A model generated the notes under the pieces. It was not told where the DNA came from and did not search any database. It worked only from the letters and a program-made list of their open reading frames with translations. The position numbers and the translations under genes were made by a program. From assembly GCA_030147525.1 (NCBI GenBank), contig JASBVF010000047.1, forward strand, positions 237,019-301,018: a stretch of DNA of 64,000 nt, in the 5' to 3' direction. Of the stretch, positions 44,954 through 53,634 are shown piece after piece (position 1 is the first letter of the stretch; every line of letters begins with the position of its first letter). The DNA comes from Bacteroidota bacterium. GTDB lineage: Bacteria > Bacteroidota > Bacteroidia > Chitinophagales > Saprospiraceae.

Positions 44954-47149
44954 TTACCCCAACACCGCACTACCCATCGCAAACGGCTGATCGTACACCC
45001 GCTTGCCGGTGGCTTTGTACAGCGCATTGGCCAGCGCCCCGATCACCGGGGGCAGCGAAGGCTCGCCGAGGCCCGTCGGGTCAATATCACTTTCCACAAA
45101 GTGCGTCTCAATCTCCGCAGGCGCCTCATTGATGCGGATCAGGCGATATTTGTCGAAGTTGCTTTGTTCCGGTTTGCCCTCCTTGAAAGTCATGGCGCTG
45201 TACATCGCATGGCCGATACCGTCCACGATGCCGCCTTCAATCTGGTTAATAGCACCCTCGGGATTGACAACGATGCCGCAGTCCACAGCGCACCAAACCT
45301 TTTTGACCCTCGGGCTGCCGCCATCCGTGGCCACGTCCACCACCTGAGCGACGTAAGAGTTGTGGCAGAAATAGGCGGAAACGCCACGGCCCACGCCCGG
45401 CATATCCTTGCCCCAGCCGGCTTTCTCTTTCACCAATTTTAAAACACCGGCGTAGCGTTCAGCGTCGTAGTCGTTGTCCTTACCGACAGGGTTCTTGATG
45501 GCCCGGTCGAAGAGTTCGAGGCGGAAGTCGATGGGGTCTTTCCCGGCCGCTTCGGCCACTTCGTCGAGGAAGGCCTGCTCGGCCCCGGCGATGAAGTTCG
45601 ACCTCGGCGCCCGCCAGGCCCCGGTGGAAATGTTGGAGTCGAGGGAGTGCTCCTCGGCAAGGTAGTTGTCCACTGCGCCGGCCGGGAATCGGTTGGCGAA
45701 GATGGGACTGCCATGCGTGCCGGCTCCCCTGACGTGGAAGGCGATGAGGTTGTTGTTTTCATCCAAAGCCGCCCGGTAGAGCACCTTGTAGCCGGGGCGG
45801 TAAGTGCCCTGCGTCATGTCGTCGTCACGGGTGTAAACCAGTTTGACGGGGGCTTTTACTTTTTGTGAAATAACAGCCGCCTCCACGCCGAAGTGCCCGT
45901 ACAATCTGCGGCCAAAACCGCCGCCCATGCGGGTCATGTCGATGTGAATCTTCTCCAGCGGCAGGCCCGTTACGGCAGAGATTGTTTTTTCCAAAAACTC
46001 CGGCGTCTGGATAGGACCGACGAGTTCGGCTTTTTCGTCCGTCACGTGGGCGAAGAAGTTCATCGGCTCCATCGTGTTGTGAGCGAGGAAAGGGGCGCTG
46101 TAGGTGCGCTCGATAACCTTGGCAGCATTTTTAAAAGCGGCCTCCGGGTCGCCGTCTTTTCGGGCGGGTTCGGCGGGCGCTTTGGCTATCAATTCGTCGA
46201 GTTTGGCGGCGTGGCCGGCGGTGCTTTCGGCGTCGCCGGTTCTTTCCCACTCGATTCTCAGCGCTTTCTTGGCTTTCATGGCCTGCCAGGTCGATTCAGC
46301 CACCACGACGACGAGTTCGGGGAAGGCGTTGGTATCGGACCACTGTTTTTCAATGCCTTCCGGCAATGAGTTGATGGTGAAAACATCCTTGACGCCGGAC
46401 ATGGCACGGGCGGCGGAGTCGTCCACCGATTTTACCTTCATACCAAATGCCGGCGGATGCTCGATCATGGCGATCAGCATTCCCTCCCGCTGAATGTCGA
46501 GGCCGAAGAGCGGCTGGCCGGTGTAGAGCTTCTTGCCGTCCACGTTTTTCCGGGGCGTGCCGATGATCCTGAAATCCTTTACGTCTTTCAGTTCCACCTC
46601 CTCCGGCACGGGGATGCCGGCGGCAGCGGATGCCACTTCGCCGTAGCCGGCCGTCTTTCCGCTGTTTTTATGTGAAATAACGCCCGCCTCGGTGGTCAGT
46701 TCCTCCACGGGGACGCCCCACTGTTTAGCTGCTGCTTCCATGAGCATGCGGCGAGCCGTGGCGCCGGCCATGCGCAAGCCCTGCCACCCCTGGCGGATGG
46801 ACTGGCTGCCGCCGGCAAGCTGGCGGGTGAAAATGTCGGTATTGAGCGGCGCCTGCTCGACGATGACCTTTTTCCAGTCCACGTCGAGTTCTTCGGCCAC
46901 GATCATCGGCATGGCGGTCTTCACGTTCTGCCCGATTTCGGGGTTGGGCGACATGATGGTGACCACGCCGTTTTCGCCGATCTTCAGAAAGCCGTTGATG
47001 TCGAACCACTCCTTAGGCATGGCGAGTACTTCCTCTGCCGAAGGCTTGCAGGATGCCAGCCAGCTGAACCCGAGTACCATGCCGCCCCCGGCGAGGGCTG
47101 TGGATTTAAGAAAGGAGCGCCGGTTATAGGTTGTTTTTACTAAAGTCAT
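44954..47149 (-). CDS. Molybdopterin-binding subunit of an IorB-type aldehyde/isoquinoline oxidoreductase, Tat-exported
   Basis: A 731-residue large subunit of the xanthine dehydrogenase family. The start at 47149 gives a twin-arginine signal (YNRRSFLKSTALAGGGM) ending near a Cys (LASC). The domains are two aldehyde-oxidase type MoCo regions, with MGGGFGRRLYGHFGVEAA and the C-terminal GEPSLPPVIGALANAL motif containing the active-site Glu. It works with the 2Fe-2S subunit encoded 126 bp upstream to hydroxylate an N-heterocycle or aldehyde in the periplasm. Longer in-frame extension upstream runs through repeat DNA and is rejected. Confidence 0.92.
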   Translation of the reverse strand: MTLVKTTYNRRSFLKSTALAGGGMVLGFSWLASCKPSAEEVLAMPKEWFDINGFLKIGENGVVTIMSPNPEIGQNVKTAMPMIVAEELDVDWKKVIVEQAPLNTDIFTRQLAGGSQSIRQGWQGLRMAGATARRMLMEAAAKQWGVPVEELTTEAGVISHKNSGKTAGYGEVASAAAGIPVPEEVELKDVKDFRIIGTPRKNVDGKKLYTGQPLFGLDIQREGMLIAMIEHPPAFGMKVKSVDDSAARAMSGVKDVFTINSLPEGIEKQWSDTNAFPELVVVVAESTWQAMKAKKALRIEWERTGDAESTAGHAAKLDELIAKAPAEPARKDGDPEAAFKNAAKVIERTYSAPFLAHNTMEPMNFFAHVTDEKAELVGPIQTPEFLEKTISAVTGLPLEKIHIDMTRMGGGFGRRLYGHFGVEAAVISQKVKAPVKLVYTRDDDMTQGTYRPGYKVLYRAALDENNNLIAFHVRGAGTHGSPIFANRFPAGAVDNYLAEEHSLDSNISTGAWRAPRSNFIAGAEQAFLDEVAEAAGKDPIDFRLELFDRAIKNPVGKDNDYDAERYAGVLKLVKEKAGWGKDMPGVGRGVSAYFCHNSYVAQVVDVATDGGSPRVKKVWCAVDCGIVVNPEGAINQIEGGIVDGIGHAMYSAMTFKEGKPEQSNFDKYRLIRINEAPAEIETHFVESDIDPTGLGEPSLPPVIGALANALYKATGKRVYDQPFAMGSAVLG

Positions 47150-47280
47150 GATGAATGATTGAATGATTGAATGACTGAATGAGAGAATAACAGGAATGAA
47201 AGAATGACTGATGGACAGAATGAGAGAATGGCTGTGCGGAGTATTCACTCATTCTGTCATTCACTCCTTCACTCATTATC
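47150..47280. repeat. GAATGATT-word palindrome between iorA and iorB
   Basis: GAATGATT/GAATGACT is repeated several times (47152-47225) and is mirrored by ATTCACTCATTCTGTCATTC and CTCCTTCACTCATTATCC (about 47238-47280). It fills the whole spacer of an otherwise ordinary two-gene operon. Confidence 0.75.
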
Positions 47281-47731
47281 CTGCAGCAGCCGTTTTGATC
47301 GCCGCCTTGATGCGGACGTAGGTGCCACAGCGGCAGATGTTACCCGCCATAGCCCCTTCGATTTCTTCGTCGCTGGGATTAGGGCTGTTTTTCAGCAGGG
47401 CGGCGGCGTTCATAATCTGGCCAGCCTGGCAGTAGCCGCACTGGGCGACGTCGTGTTCGATCCAGGCTTTCTGCACGGGGTGGTCGCCGTTTTCGGAGAG
47501 ACCTTCGATGGTGGTGACGGCCTGTTCGCCGACCTGCGAAATGGGCAGCATGCAAGAGCGCATGGCTACGCCGTTGAGGTGGACCGTGCAGGCGCCGCAT
47601 TGGTTGATGCCGCAGCCGTACTTGGTACCGACGAGGTTGACGTGGTCCCGCAGCACCCAGAGCAGGGGCGTATCGGCATCGACGTCCACCTGTTGTTTTT
47701 TACCGTTGATGTTGAGATTGAAGGTTGCCAT
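47276..47731 (-). CDS. 2Fe-2S subunit of an IorA-type oxidoreductase
   Basis: A 151-residue two-cluster ferredoxin subunit. The first cluster uses [17 protein letters not shown] with a later Cys (RSC), the second CGYCQAGQ and [11 protein letters not shown] at 47731 is chosen since the longer frame carries no family sequence and contains the -7 box. It passes electrons from the molybdenum site to an external acceptor. Normal length. Followed by the large subunit. Confidence 0.94.
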   Translation of the reverse strand: MATFNLNINGKKQQVDVDADTPLLWVLRDHVNLVGTKYGCGINQCGACTVHLNGVAMRSCMLPISQVGEQAVTTIEGLSENGDHPVQKAWIEHDVAQCGYCQAGQIMNAAALLKNSPNPSDEEIEGAMAGNICRCGTYVRIKAAIKTAAAG

Positions 47732-47814
47732 AATATTCTTGGTTGAAGTGAAAAGAGTATGATTGTTTGGAGACAAACGAGTAAAAGAAAGGTTTATTCG
47801 GATGAGCTTCGCAG

Positions 47815-47822
47815 CAAATATA
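47815..47822 (-). promoter_or_regulatory. -7 box candidate for iorA-iorB (TATATTTG on minus)
   Basis: An exact TAnnTTTG on the minus strand, about 85 bp upstream of the chosen ATG. No -33 match at normal spacing. Confidence 0.4.
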
Positions 47823-47926
47823 ATATTAATTTGTGCGATCGAGATACCGTCCGTCACAGATTCAGGTAGTGCTCAGGACAAAAAGGCGAGGTTCTGAGAT
47901 GCATCGGGCCCACGGCCAGGGTTGAC

Positions 47927-48487
47927 TCAAGCGTAGATGTCCGAAAGGGAAAGGCTGACGCCAAGCGCATCGAGCGGGACGGCTTCGTTTTTGGAAAGGT
48001 AGATATCAGCGGTCCACTCCTTGCCATCTTTGGTGGAGTAACATTCGACGATATCCTTTTCCGTATCCACGATGAGGTAGTGACGAAGGGAAGCAATTTT
48101 GCGGTAATCCAGGAATTTATCGGTTTTGTCATGGACTTTGGTGGAAGGGGAAGCAACTTCGACGATGACGGAGGGGTACCTTTTGATGTAAGCATCCTCC
48201 AGGTCCCGTTTGTCGCAAGTGACGAAGATATCGGGGTAGGTATATTGTTTTTTGTTCTTGATCTCAACTTTGACGCTTTCCATAAAAACTTTGCAGGAAG
48301 TGTTTTTGAGAAGCTGGCGGAGGGCGATGTAAAAGTTGCCGCAAATCGTGTTGTGAGTGTCAGTAGTTCCCGGCATAGGTATGAGTTCACCATCAATGAA
48401 TTCGTGACGGACATCAGCTGCTTCTTCGAAGGCGATGTAAGCCTCGACGGTCATACGGCGTGTTTTTGATGAGTTGCCATTTTTCAT
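47927..48487 (-). CDS. Uma2-family endonuclease-like protein (DUF820)
   Basis: A 186-residue restriction-endonuclease-like fold protein. RMTVEAYIAFEEAADVRHEFIDGELIPM is the standard opening; the nuclease core has YPDIFVTC and PSVIVEVASPST (D ... E-x-E-type catalytic residues), then YRKIASLRHYLIVD. Such genes are abundant in Cyanobacteria and some Bacteroidota; their biological role is not settled. It is monocistronic, with a -7 box (TACATTTG) 18-25 bp upstream. Confidence 0.9.
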   Translation of the reverse strand: MKNGNSSKTRRMTVEAYIAFEEAADVRHEFIDGELIPMPGTTDTHNTICGNFYIALRQLLKNTSCKVFMESVKVEIKNKKQYTYPDIFVTCDKRDLEDAYIKRYPSVIVEVASPSTKVHDKTDKFLDYRKIASLRHYLIVDTEKDIVECYSTKDGKEWTADIYLSKNEAVPLDALGVSLSLSDIYA

Positions 48488-48504
48488 GAAAAAAATCGTT
48501 TAGA

Positions 48505-48512
48505 CAAATGTA
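48505..48512 (-). promoter_or_regulatory. -7 box of the Uma2 gene (TACATTTG on minus)
   Basis: An exact TAnnTTTG match 18 bp before the ATG at 48487. No -33 TTTG at normal spacing. Confidence 0.4.
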
Positions 48513-48543
48513 ACGGTTTTCGGTGAAATTGAGAGGTAGACTT

Positions 48544-48765
48544 TCACCTTGGTTTCACCCCGAATCGCTCCGCTACTGCCTGCCGGTACTGCGCCCCCAC
48601 CGGTATCTTACGCCCGGCCACCTTCAGCTCCGACGTGTCGAGGTACTCGATCTTCCCCAGCGGCACAATGAACGAGCGATGCACCTGCACGAACGAGTCG
48701 GGCAGCGCTGCCAGCGCCTCGGCGATGGTCTGGCGGGCTGGCGAAGGGCGACAATAAGAAGTCAT
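48544..48765 (-). pseudogene. LytTR DNA-binding domain remnant
   Basis: This frame encodes the second half of a LytTR domain (AALPDSFVQVHRSFIVPLGKI ... VAGRKIPVGAQYRQAVAERF). The first part of the domain is missing, and the sequence before it is out of register with no receiver or sensor domain. A related frame (FLYQDNDFLLSPF) is displaced. It looks like a decayed LytTR regulator. The complete LytTR protein at 658-1404 shows what is lost. Confidence 0.7.
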
Positions 48766-48886
48766 TGTCTTGATACAAAAAAACGGTGAGCAAGGGGCCT
48801 GAAATTCCGTCGGCGATGGGGGTGGTGGAGAAGTTGGACGGGAAATAACTGAACTGGCAAGAGTTACAAAAGGTGATCAGGCTAAC

Positions 48887-48951
48887 AAAAAAGGCTAAAT
48901 CGTTGATTCGCCTGCACGAAGCGCAGATGCGTTGAACGATTTAGCCTTTTT
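48887..48951 (-). terminator. Terminator of the YceI gene
   Basis: AAAAAGGCTAAATCGTT (48888-48904) pairs with AACGATTTAGCCTTTTT (48935-48951). On the minus strand the stem is followed by TTTTTTGTTAGCC. The 30-nt loop has a further small stem (GCG). Confidence 0.75.
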
Positions 48952-48970
48952 GTCAACTGTTATCGTGAAG

Positions 48971-49513
48971 TCAGGCAGCCTTCGCCAGCTGGACATTGAG
49001 CACCAGCCGCACCTCTTCGCTCACGACGACGCTTCCGGCTTCGGTGATGGCGCCCCACTTGAGCCCGAATTCTTTCCGGTTGATTTTTCCGGAAATCTCG
49101 AAACCGGCTTTTGTGTTTCCGTAAGGGTCAACAGCTGTGCCGTTGTATTCTACGTCGAGTTCCACTTCTTTGGTGATGTCACGGATGGTCAGGTTACCCA
49201 CCAGGCGGTATTCGTCGTCAGACTTTTTGGTGAAAGAAGTTGATTCGAAAGTCAGCTTCGGGAATTGCTCCGCATTGAAAAAGTCATCGGACTTGAGGTG
49301 AGCATCCCGTTGCTCGTTATTGGTGTTGATGCTGTTCACGTCAGCGGAGAAGCGGATGTCAGCTCCTTCGAAGTCGTCGCCGTCTGATTCTACGGAACCT
49401 TCGAAGCTGTTGAATGCACCCGTGACAGTGGACACCATCATGTGCTTTACTTTGAAATGAATTTCGGAGTGGGCCGTGTCGATGGCCCATGCTGTTCTTA
49501 CTGCGGTTGTCAT
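48971..49513 (-). CDS. YceI-family lipocalin-like protein
   Basis: A 180-residue YceI-like barrel that in the family binds polyisoprenoids. The start at 49513 (MTTAVRTAWAIDTAHSEIHF) is chosen over an in-frame ATG eleven codons earlier. WAIDTAHSEIHFKVKHMMVSTVTG, FFNAEQFPKLTFEST and GFEISGKINRKEFGLKWG are all family blocks. No signal peptide is visible, so this member is probably cytoplasmic. It follows the pirin gene on the same strand, 102 bp downstream. Confidence 0.92.
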   Translation of the reverse strand: MTTAVRTAWAIDTAHSEIHFKVKHMMVSTVTGAFNSFEGSVESDGDDFEGADIRFSADVNSINTNNEQRDAHLKSDDFFNAEQFPKLTFESTSFTKKSDDEYRLVGNLTIRDITKEVELDVEYNGTAVDPYGNTKAGFEISGKINRKEFGLKWGAITEAGSVVVSEEVRLVLNVQLAKAA

Positions 49514-49615
49514 TTTTTTGGATTTTAAAATTTTAAAAAATATCACCTTGCCGGATGAGTGCCATCCGGCCGGGTGGGTTAAGTGAAAAATAAACAGAAA
49601 ATTGGTTGGAGGATT

Positions 49616-50512
49616 TTACCCGACATTCATCGGTACATCCATCAGCAGGATTTTAGCATCGCTGCTTGCGACGATGCTGATTTTATCCGTATCCCAGATG
49701 CCAAAACCATCCCGCTTGCTCAGCGGCTGACCTTCGATGGTTACGTCGCCTTCAAGTATGAAAGCATACACACCATTGCCCTGGCGCTTGAGTTGGTAGG
49801 TGGTTTTGTGACCTTTTTCCAGGTTGCCCATGTGGAACCATGCGTCCTGATGAATCCACACGCCGTCGTCGTCAGCATTGGGTGAGAGGATCTGGAACAA
49901 TTGATTTTTCAAGTCCTTGTTATTCAACGTAATCTGATCGTAGCGGGGCTTCACGCCTTTTTTGTTCGGGAACACCCAAATTTGAAGGAATTTCACCTCC
50001 TGGTCTTTGTTTTTATTGTATTCGCTGTGGTAGATACCGGTTCCGGCGCTCATCACCTGCACATCGCCCTGGCGAATGGTTGCAACGTTGCCCATGCTGT
50101 CCTTGTGCTCCAGGTCGCCTTCCAGCGGGATGGAGATGATTTCCATGTTGTCGTGGGGGTGTGTTCCGAAGCCACGTCCGGGAGCCACCCGGTCGTCGTT
50201 GAGTACCCGAAGTACGCCGAAATGCACCCGTTCCGGGTTGTAATAATTGGCGAAGCTGAAAGAGTGGTGAGAATCGAGCCAGCCGTGGTTGGCATGACCT
50301 CTCGTATTGGCTTTGTGCAAAACGGTTTTCATGGTCCTGATTTCTTTATTTGGTAAATGATTAAAACCTACCTGATCGAGCGGGACGTCTGCCATCAGTT
50401 TGTCGTAGGTTGATTTTTCGGTTCCGGCGTTTTTGGCTTGCAACCCGGAGCTTCCGGCTGCCACACCCGCTGCGCCGAGCAGCGTTTTTTTGATGAAACT
50501 TTTTCTATCCAT
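49616..50512 (-). CDS. Pirin-family bicupin with a Tat-like N-terminus
   Basis: A 298-residue cupin. The start at 50512 gives DRKSFIKKTLLGAAGVAAGS, an RK-type twin-arginine-like leader, unusual for a pirin (which is normally without a signal). The cupin core begins at about 60 (HKANTRGHANHGWLDSHHSFSFANYYNP) with metal ligands in GRGFGTHPHDNMEIIS and GIYHSEYN. Pirins act as quercetinase-like dioxygenases or redox sensors. Upstream is an AraC regulator gene and downstream YceI, all on the minus strand, suggesting a small stress-related cluster. Confidence 0.9.
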   Translation of the reverse strand: MDRKSFIKKTLLGAAGVAAGSSGLQAKNAGTEKSTYDKLMADVPLDQVGFNHLPNKEIRTMKTVLHKANTRGHANHGWLDSHHSFSFANYYNPERVHFGVLRVLNDDRVAPGRGFGTHPHDNMEIISIPLEGDLEHKDSMGNVATIRQGDVQVMSAGTGIYHSEYNKNKDQEVKFLQIWVFPNKKGVKPRYDQITLNNKDLKNQLFQILSPNADDDGVWIHQDAWFHMGNLEKGHKTTYQLKRQGNGVYAFILEGDVTIEGQPLSKRDGFGIWDTDKISIVASSDAKILLMDVPMNVG

Positions 50513-50630
50513 ATTACCGGGCGTTTTTAGTATTTGGTTAGCGATACAAAGATGCAGCAGAAAAAAGCTGGCTGCGATATAAAAAAGTAGCTGAACCATA
50601 TAAAAATGGCGGAAAAGTGGTTTTGCGGAA

Positions 50631-51425
50631 TTATTTGCTCCGGAAGTCCGAAGGGGATTGTCCGGTTTGTTTTTTAAAAAAGCCGCTGAAATGTAAGGGC
50701 TCTTCGAAACCAAGCTGGTAAGCTATCTCTTTGACATTCAGTTCAGTGTGCATGAGGAGTCGCTTGGCTTCGAGCGTGAGGCGATCCTGGATGAGTTCCT
50801 TGGCGGTCTTTCCGGTCAGTGATTTGGCGGTGTAACTCAGGTGCTTGGAAGATACAGGAATTTCGGATGCGTAATCACTGACTTTGTGCCATTGATGAAA
50901 ATGCTCCTCGATCAGCGACTTAAAATTGCGCAGCATACAGACGCCGCTGTTCTCTTCATCAAGTTGGGTGGGGTTGAGGTTGCAGCTGTTGCTGCAATAG
51001 ATCAGAAAAAGTTGTAGCAGCGAGCCGAGCGCCCGGTTGCGATAGTGTAAATCGAGTGGAAGTACATCTTCCATTTCGCTCATGATGCGGGCGAGTTTTC
51101 CGAAAGTTTCCTCATCGACTACGAGTGGCGGGCTTTCGCCAAACTGCCGGAACAGATTGATGTTGGAAATGAAGCTCTCCGGAATGTTGTTTTCAACCAA
51201 AAACTCCCTCGAAAAGGTAATGACCCAGCCTTCCGGTTTTTCAGGTGTGTTCACCTGGTGGACTTGCCCGGGGCTGACGAAGTGCACCTGTTTTTCAGCA
51301 AAATAGTGGGTCTGGTAATCCACCACGTGTTTGCCGGTGGCTCGTTTCACAAAAAGAATCGTGAAATAATCGTGGCGATGTGGAGCATCCAGCTTTCCGC
51401 CGTGCTGTTCGAAGATGTGCTCCAT
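50631..51425 (-). CDS. AraC-family transcriptional regulator (cupin + HTH), 5' end uncertain
   Basis: From the ATG at 51425 the protein has 264 residues: an N-terminal cupin-like sensor (HRHDYFTILFVK ... FVSPGQVHQV) and a C-terminal AraC HTH (VKEIAYQLGFEEPLHFSGFFKKQTGQSPSDFR). In-frame sequence runs on upstream for 30 codons to a stop at 51516-51518 and reads like a genuine N-terminus (NTTSTYRPLAQRPHRTDFNLQ), yet it contains no ATG, GTG or TTG; an ATT at 51513-51515 is the only near-cognate start. The 51425 start may be a shortened form. It probably controls itself or the pirin gene 118 bp downstream. Confidence 0.88.
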   Translation of the reverse strand: MEHIFEQHGGKLDAPHRHDYFTILFVKRATGKHVVDYQTHYFAEKQVHFVSPGQVHQVNTPEKPEGWVITFSREFLVENNIPESFISNINLFRQFGESPPLVVDEETFGKLARIMSEMEDVLPLDLHYRNRALGSLLQLFLIYCSNSCNLNPTQLDEENSGVCMLRNFKSLIEEHFHQWHKVSDYASEIPVSSKHLSYTAKSLTGKTAKELIQDRLTLEAKRLLMHTELNVKEIAYQLGFEEPLHFSGFFKKQTGQSPSDFRSK

Positions 51426-51729
51426 CCGCTGCAGGTTGAAGTCGGTGCGGTGTGGTCGCTGAGCGAGTGGGCGGTATGTGGATGTTGTGTTGATGTTTTG
51501 TACTTTTTGGACAATTTAACAAGCAAAACCAGAATCGGTTTTGAGAGATTTACCGTTGTGTTGCCGGTTCAAATTTCCGGTTTTTGCAGAAAATAAAATA
51601 ACCCTCCCGGCTTTTGACATTGATTTTGTTCAAACAATTCAGACTCTAAAGCTTTAAAAATACCGCCAGTTACCCGGTGTTTGCTGTCGCAGCCCGGGTT
51701 CCTGATTTTTATGACCGGTAACACTTGCA

Positions 51730-53634
51730 TCACGTCAACCTCGAAAACCTCCGCTCTGACTCCGGAAAGTCAATTCCCATCACGAAAAGTACGACCCCCC
51801 CCATCAGCGCTGCCCAGGCGAATGTGCGCCAGGTCAGGCCGTCCTCCTGGACCGCCACGGGCGAATGGAGCATCGAAATGGCAATGCCTGCCAGTACGGA
51901 AACCATTGCAGCCCACTGATAAAGCCGCAGCTTTCCCAGCACCGGCGTCTGAGGTTCGCCCCGGTAAGCTTCCTCCACGAAACGGCCTAAGCCGTTCAGA
52001 ATGAGGTACGTTGCGAAAATGAGTGACAGCTGGGCGCCATGCAGCCAAAGCGCAACCTGCACCCCACCCACCAGGAAAAGCCAGAGCAGCGAGTAAAGCG
52101 GGGTAGGGTGGAGGGCTTTGCCTTTTAAATTTGAAATAAAACAAACCCTGGAACGGGGGTGAAAGTAGCGGATGCCCAGCATGTCGTTGGTCACCGAGCC
52201 GTGGCAACAGCCGTTGATGAGGCAGCGCAGCCGCCCGATGCCTTGCACGAACGGCATAAAAACGGCAAAAACGCCGAGCATCATCCACACACTGACGCCC
52301 ATCAGGTACATCGCCACGCTGCCGAAGAGGATGCCAACCACGCCGCCGTAAAATCCGAACGGGCGTTTCAACTTGTCAGATCCTTCGATGAATTGCGCCC
52401 AAAGGCCGGAGCAAACCGTCACGATAAACCCGAAAACGATCATCGGAAAAACATACGCCTCGCCTGCCAGCAGGCCTCCCATCACGGCGCCGAGGAAAGC
52501 GCCCGCACCCACATAAAATCCGTGGTTGATGACCCGCACCTTCCCGAAACGCCATTCCTTCCACGAGTTGGCGATGGCCTCCGATACTTCCCGCAGAAAC
52601 TCCCACAGTGCCGGGTGAAAAAATGCAACGAGAAATGCCACGGCTCCCGTCAGTGCATGGCTCACAGGATCGGAGCTAATGAATACCACGCCCAGGGAGA
52701 GCAACACCGCCAGAAGCGGGAACAGCCACTTCAGCGACGGGAAGGCACGGCGGTAAACCTCCTCCGCCAACCAGATCCAAAACCAGGATACGGAAAACGC
52801 CGCCTTCACCCAAAATGGCACTTCAACTCCCTCGCCCGGCCAATAGCTCAGTCCAAAGACTGGCATCAGAAACGCCAGGTAAAGTGCCACTGCGCCCCCA
52901 GTCAGGCCGTCGAAGAAAAAGTTACGGAGCTGGCGCCGGGTCTCTGCAAAAAGCGGTGCTGCCACCACCCATAAAAAGCCGGCAACGGCAATTGCCAGTT
53001 GCAGCGAGGCAGGCGTTTTTGTTTCATAAAAACCAAAAAGCGGATCGTGGGCGCCCTGCGACTCGTGCGCCCATGCGGCAGCGCCCGTCAGCAGCGCCCA
53101 GGGCAGCAACAGCAGCAGGTACACCGACCAGCGGTGATACCATGCCGGAGCCTTCTCTTCCGCTGGCGGTATTGAAAAACGAAAACTCCGCACGGCATCG
53201 GGGAAGCGCTTGAGCAGGTCGAGCCGTTCGTAACCCCAGACCAGCGCCGCCATGCCCATCACCGCAACCGGGCTGATGAGCCAAAACCCCGCTGCCGAAC
53301 CGGCGTAAACCGACACGCCGAAGCAGAGCATCCCAAACCCAAGGTAAATCGGGTGGGCAAAAAAGCGGTAAACGCCCCGCTGCACAAACTCCGGCGGCGG
53401 GTAGGCGTTCATCGGCAGGCCCTTGCCGAAGTGCCACAATGCCCACATGCCGGAGAGCAGAAAAAATGCGCCGGCAACTGAAAGCGCCGCTCCCCACAGT
53501 TCCGACCGGACTGCCGGGAGCGTGACGGCTGGCGCAACAAGTTTTGCCCAAAAAATAAGCAAGGCAGGCAGGAAAACGAGAAAGACGAGGCTGTAAACGA
53601 CTTTGCCGGGCAAGACGGAGCTTGAGGTTTTCAT
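51730..53634 (-). CDS. Fusion of an isoprenylcysteine-methyltransferase-like domain and an Lgt-like domain
   Basis: A 634-residue membrane protein, start fixed by ATGA overlap with the permease gene. Residues 1-150 look like an ICMT/PEMT methyltransferase (PPPEFVQRGVYRFFAHPIYLG, 79-99). Helices at about 165-355 are unassigned. Residues 370-625 resemble prolipoprotein diacylglyceryl transferase: FYGGVVGILFG (in Lgt HGG), GIGRLRCLINGCCHG (in Lgt GRxGNFxNGE), LHPTPLYSLLW and GRFVEEAYRGEP. The His equivalent to E. coli Lgt H103 is replaced by Tyr; the Arg of the GR motif and the late Arg are kept. It is therefore an Lgt-like enzyme of altered chemistry. Encoded with an ABC transporter. Confidence 0.85.
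   Translation of the reverse strand: MKTSSSVLPGKVVYSLVFLVFLPALLIFWAKLVAPAVTLPAVRSELWGAALSVAGAFFLLSGMWALWHFGKGLPMNAYPPPEFVQRGVYRFFAHPIYLGFGMLCFGVSVYAGSAAGFWLISPVAVMGMAALVWGYERLDLLKRFPDAVRSFRFSIPPAEEKAPAWYHRWSVYLLLLLPWALLTGAAAWAHESQGAHDPLFGFYETKTPASLQLAIAVAGFLWVVAAPLFAETRRQLRNFFFDGLTGGAVALYLAFLMPVFGLSYWPGEGVEVPFWVKAAFSVSWFWIWLAEEVYRRAFPSLKWLFPLLAVLLSLGVVFISSDPVSHALTGAVAFLVAFFHPALWEFLREVSEAIANSWKEWRFGKVRVINHGFYVGAGAFLGAVMGGLLAGEAYVFPMIVFGFIVTVCSGLWAQFIEGSDKLKRPFGFYGGVVGILFGSVAMYLMGVSVWMMLGVFAVFMPFVQGIGRLRCLINGCCHGSVTNDMLGIRYFHPRSRVCFISNLKGKALHPTPLYSLLWLFLVGGVQVALWLHGAQLSLIFATYLILNGLGRFVEEAYRGEPQTPVLGKLRLYQWAAMVSVLAGIAISMLHSPVAVQEDGLTWRTFAWAALMGGVVLFVMGIDFPESERRFSRLT

Noticed and set aside
47149..47248. 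Longer N-terminus for the molybdenum hydroxylase large subunit
   Set aside because: The extra 33 residues (Ser/His/Ile/Leu-rich) are translated repeat DNA and would bury the Tat signal.
47854..48414. 186-codon frame overlapping the Uma2 gene in another frame
   Set aside because: Ser/Thr/Leu-rich and without motifs, while the chosen frame has the full Uma2 family pattern.
52159..52974. 271-codon plus-strand frame opposite the Lgt-like fusion gene
   Set aside because: His/Lys/Gln-rich composition is the mirror of hydrophobic codons in a membrane protein; no motif.
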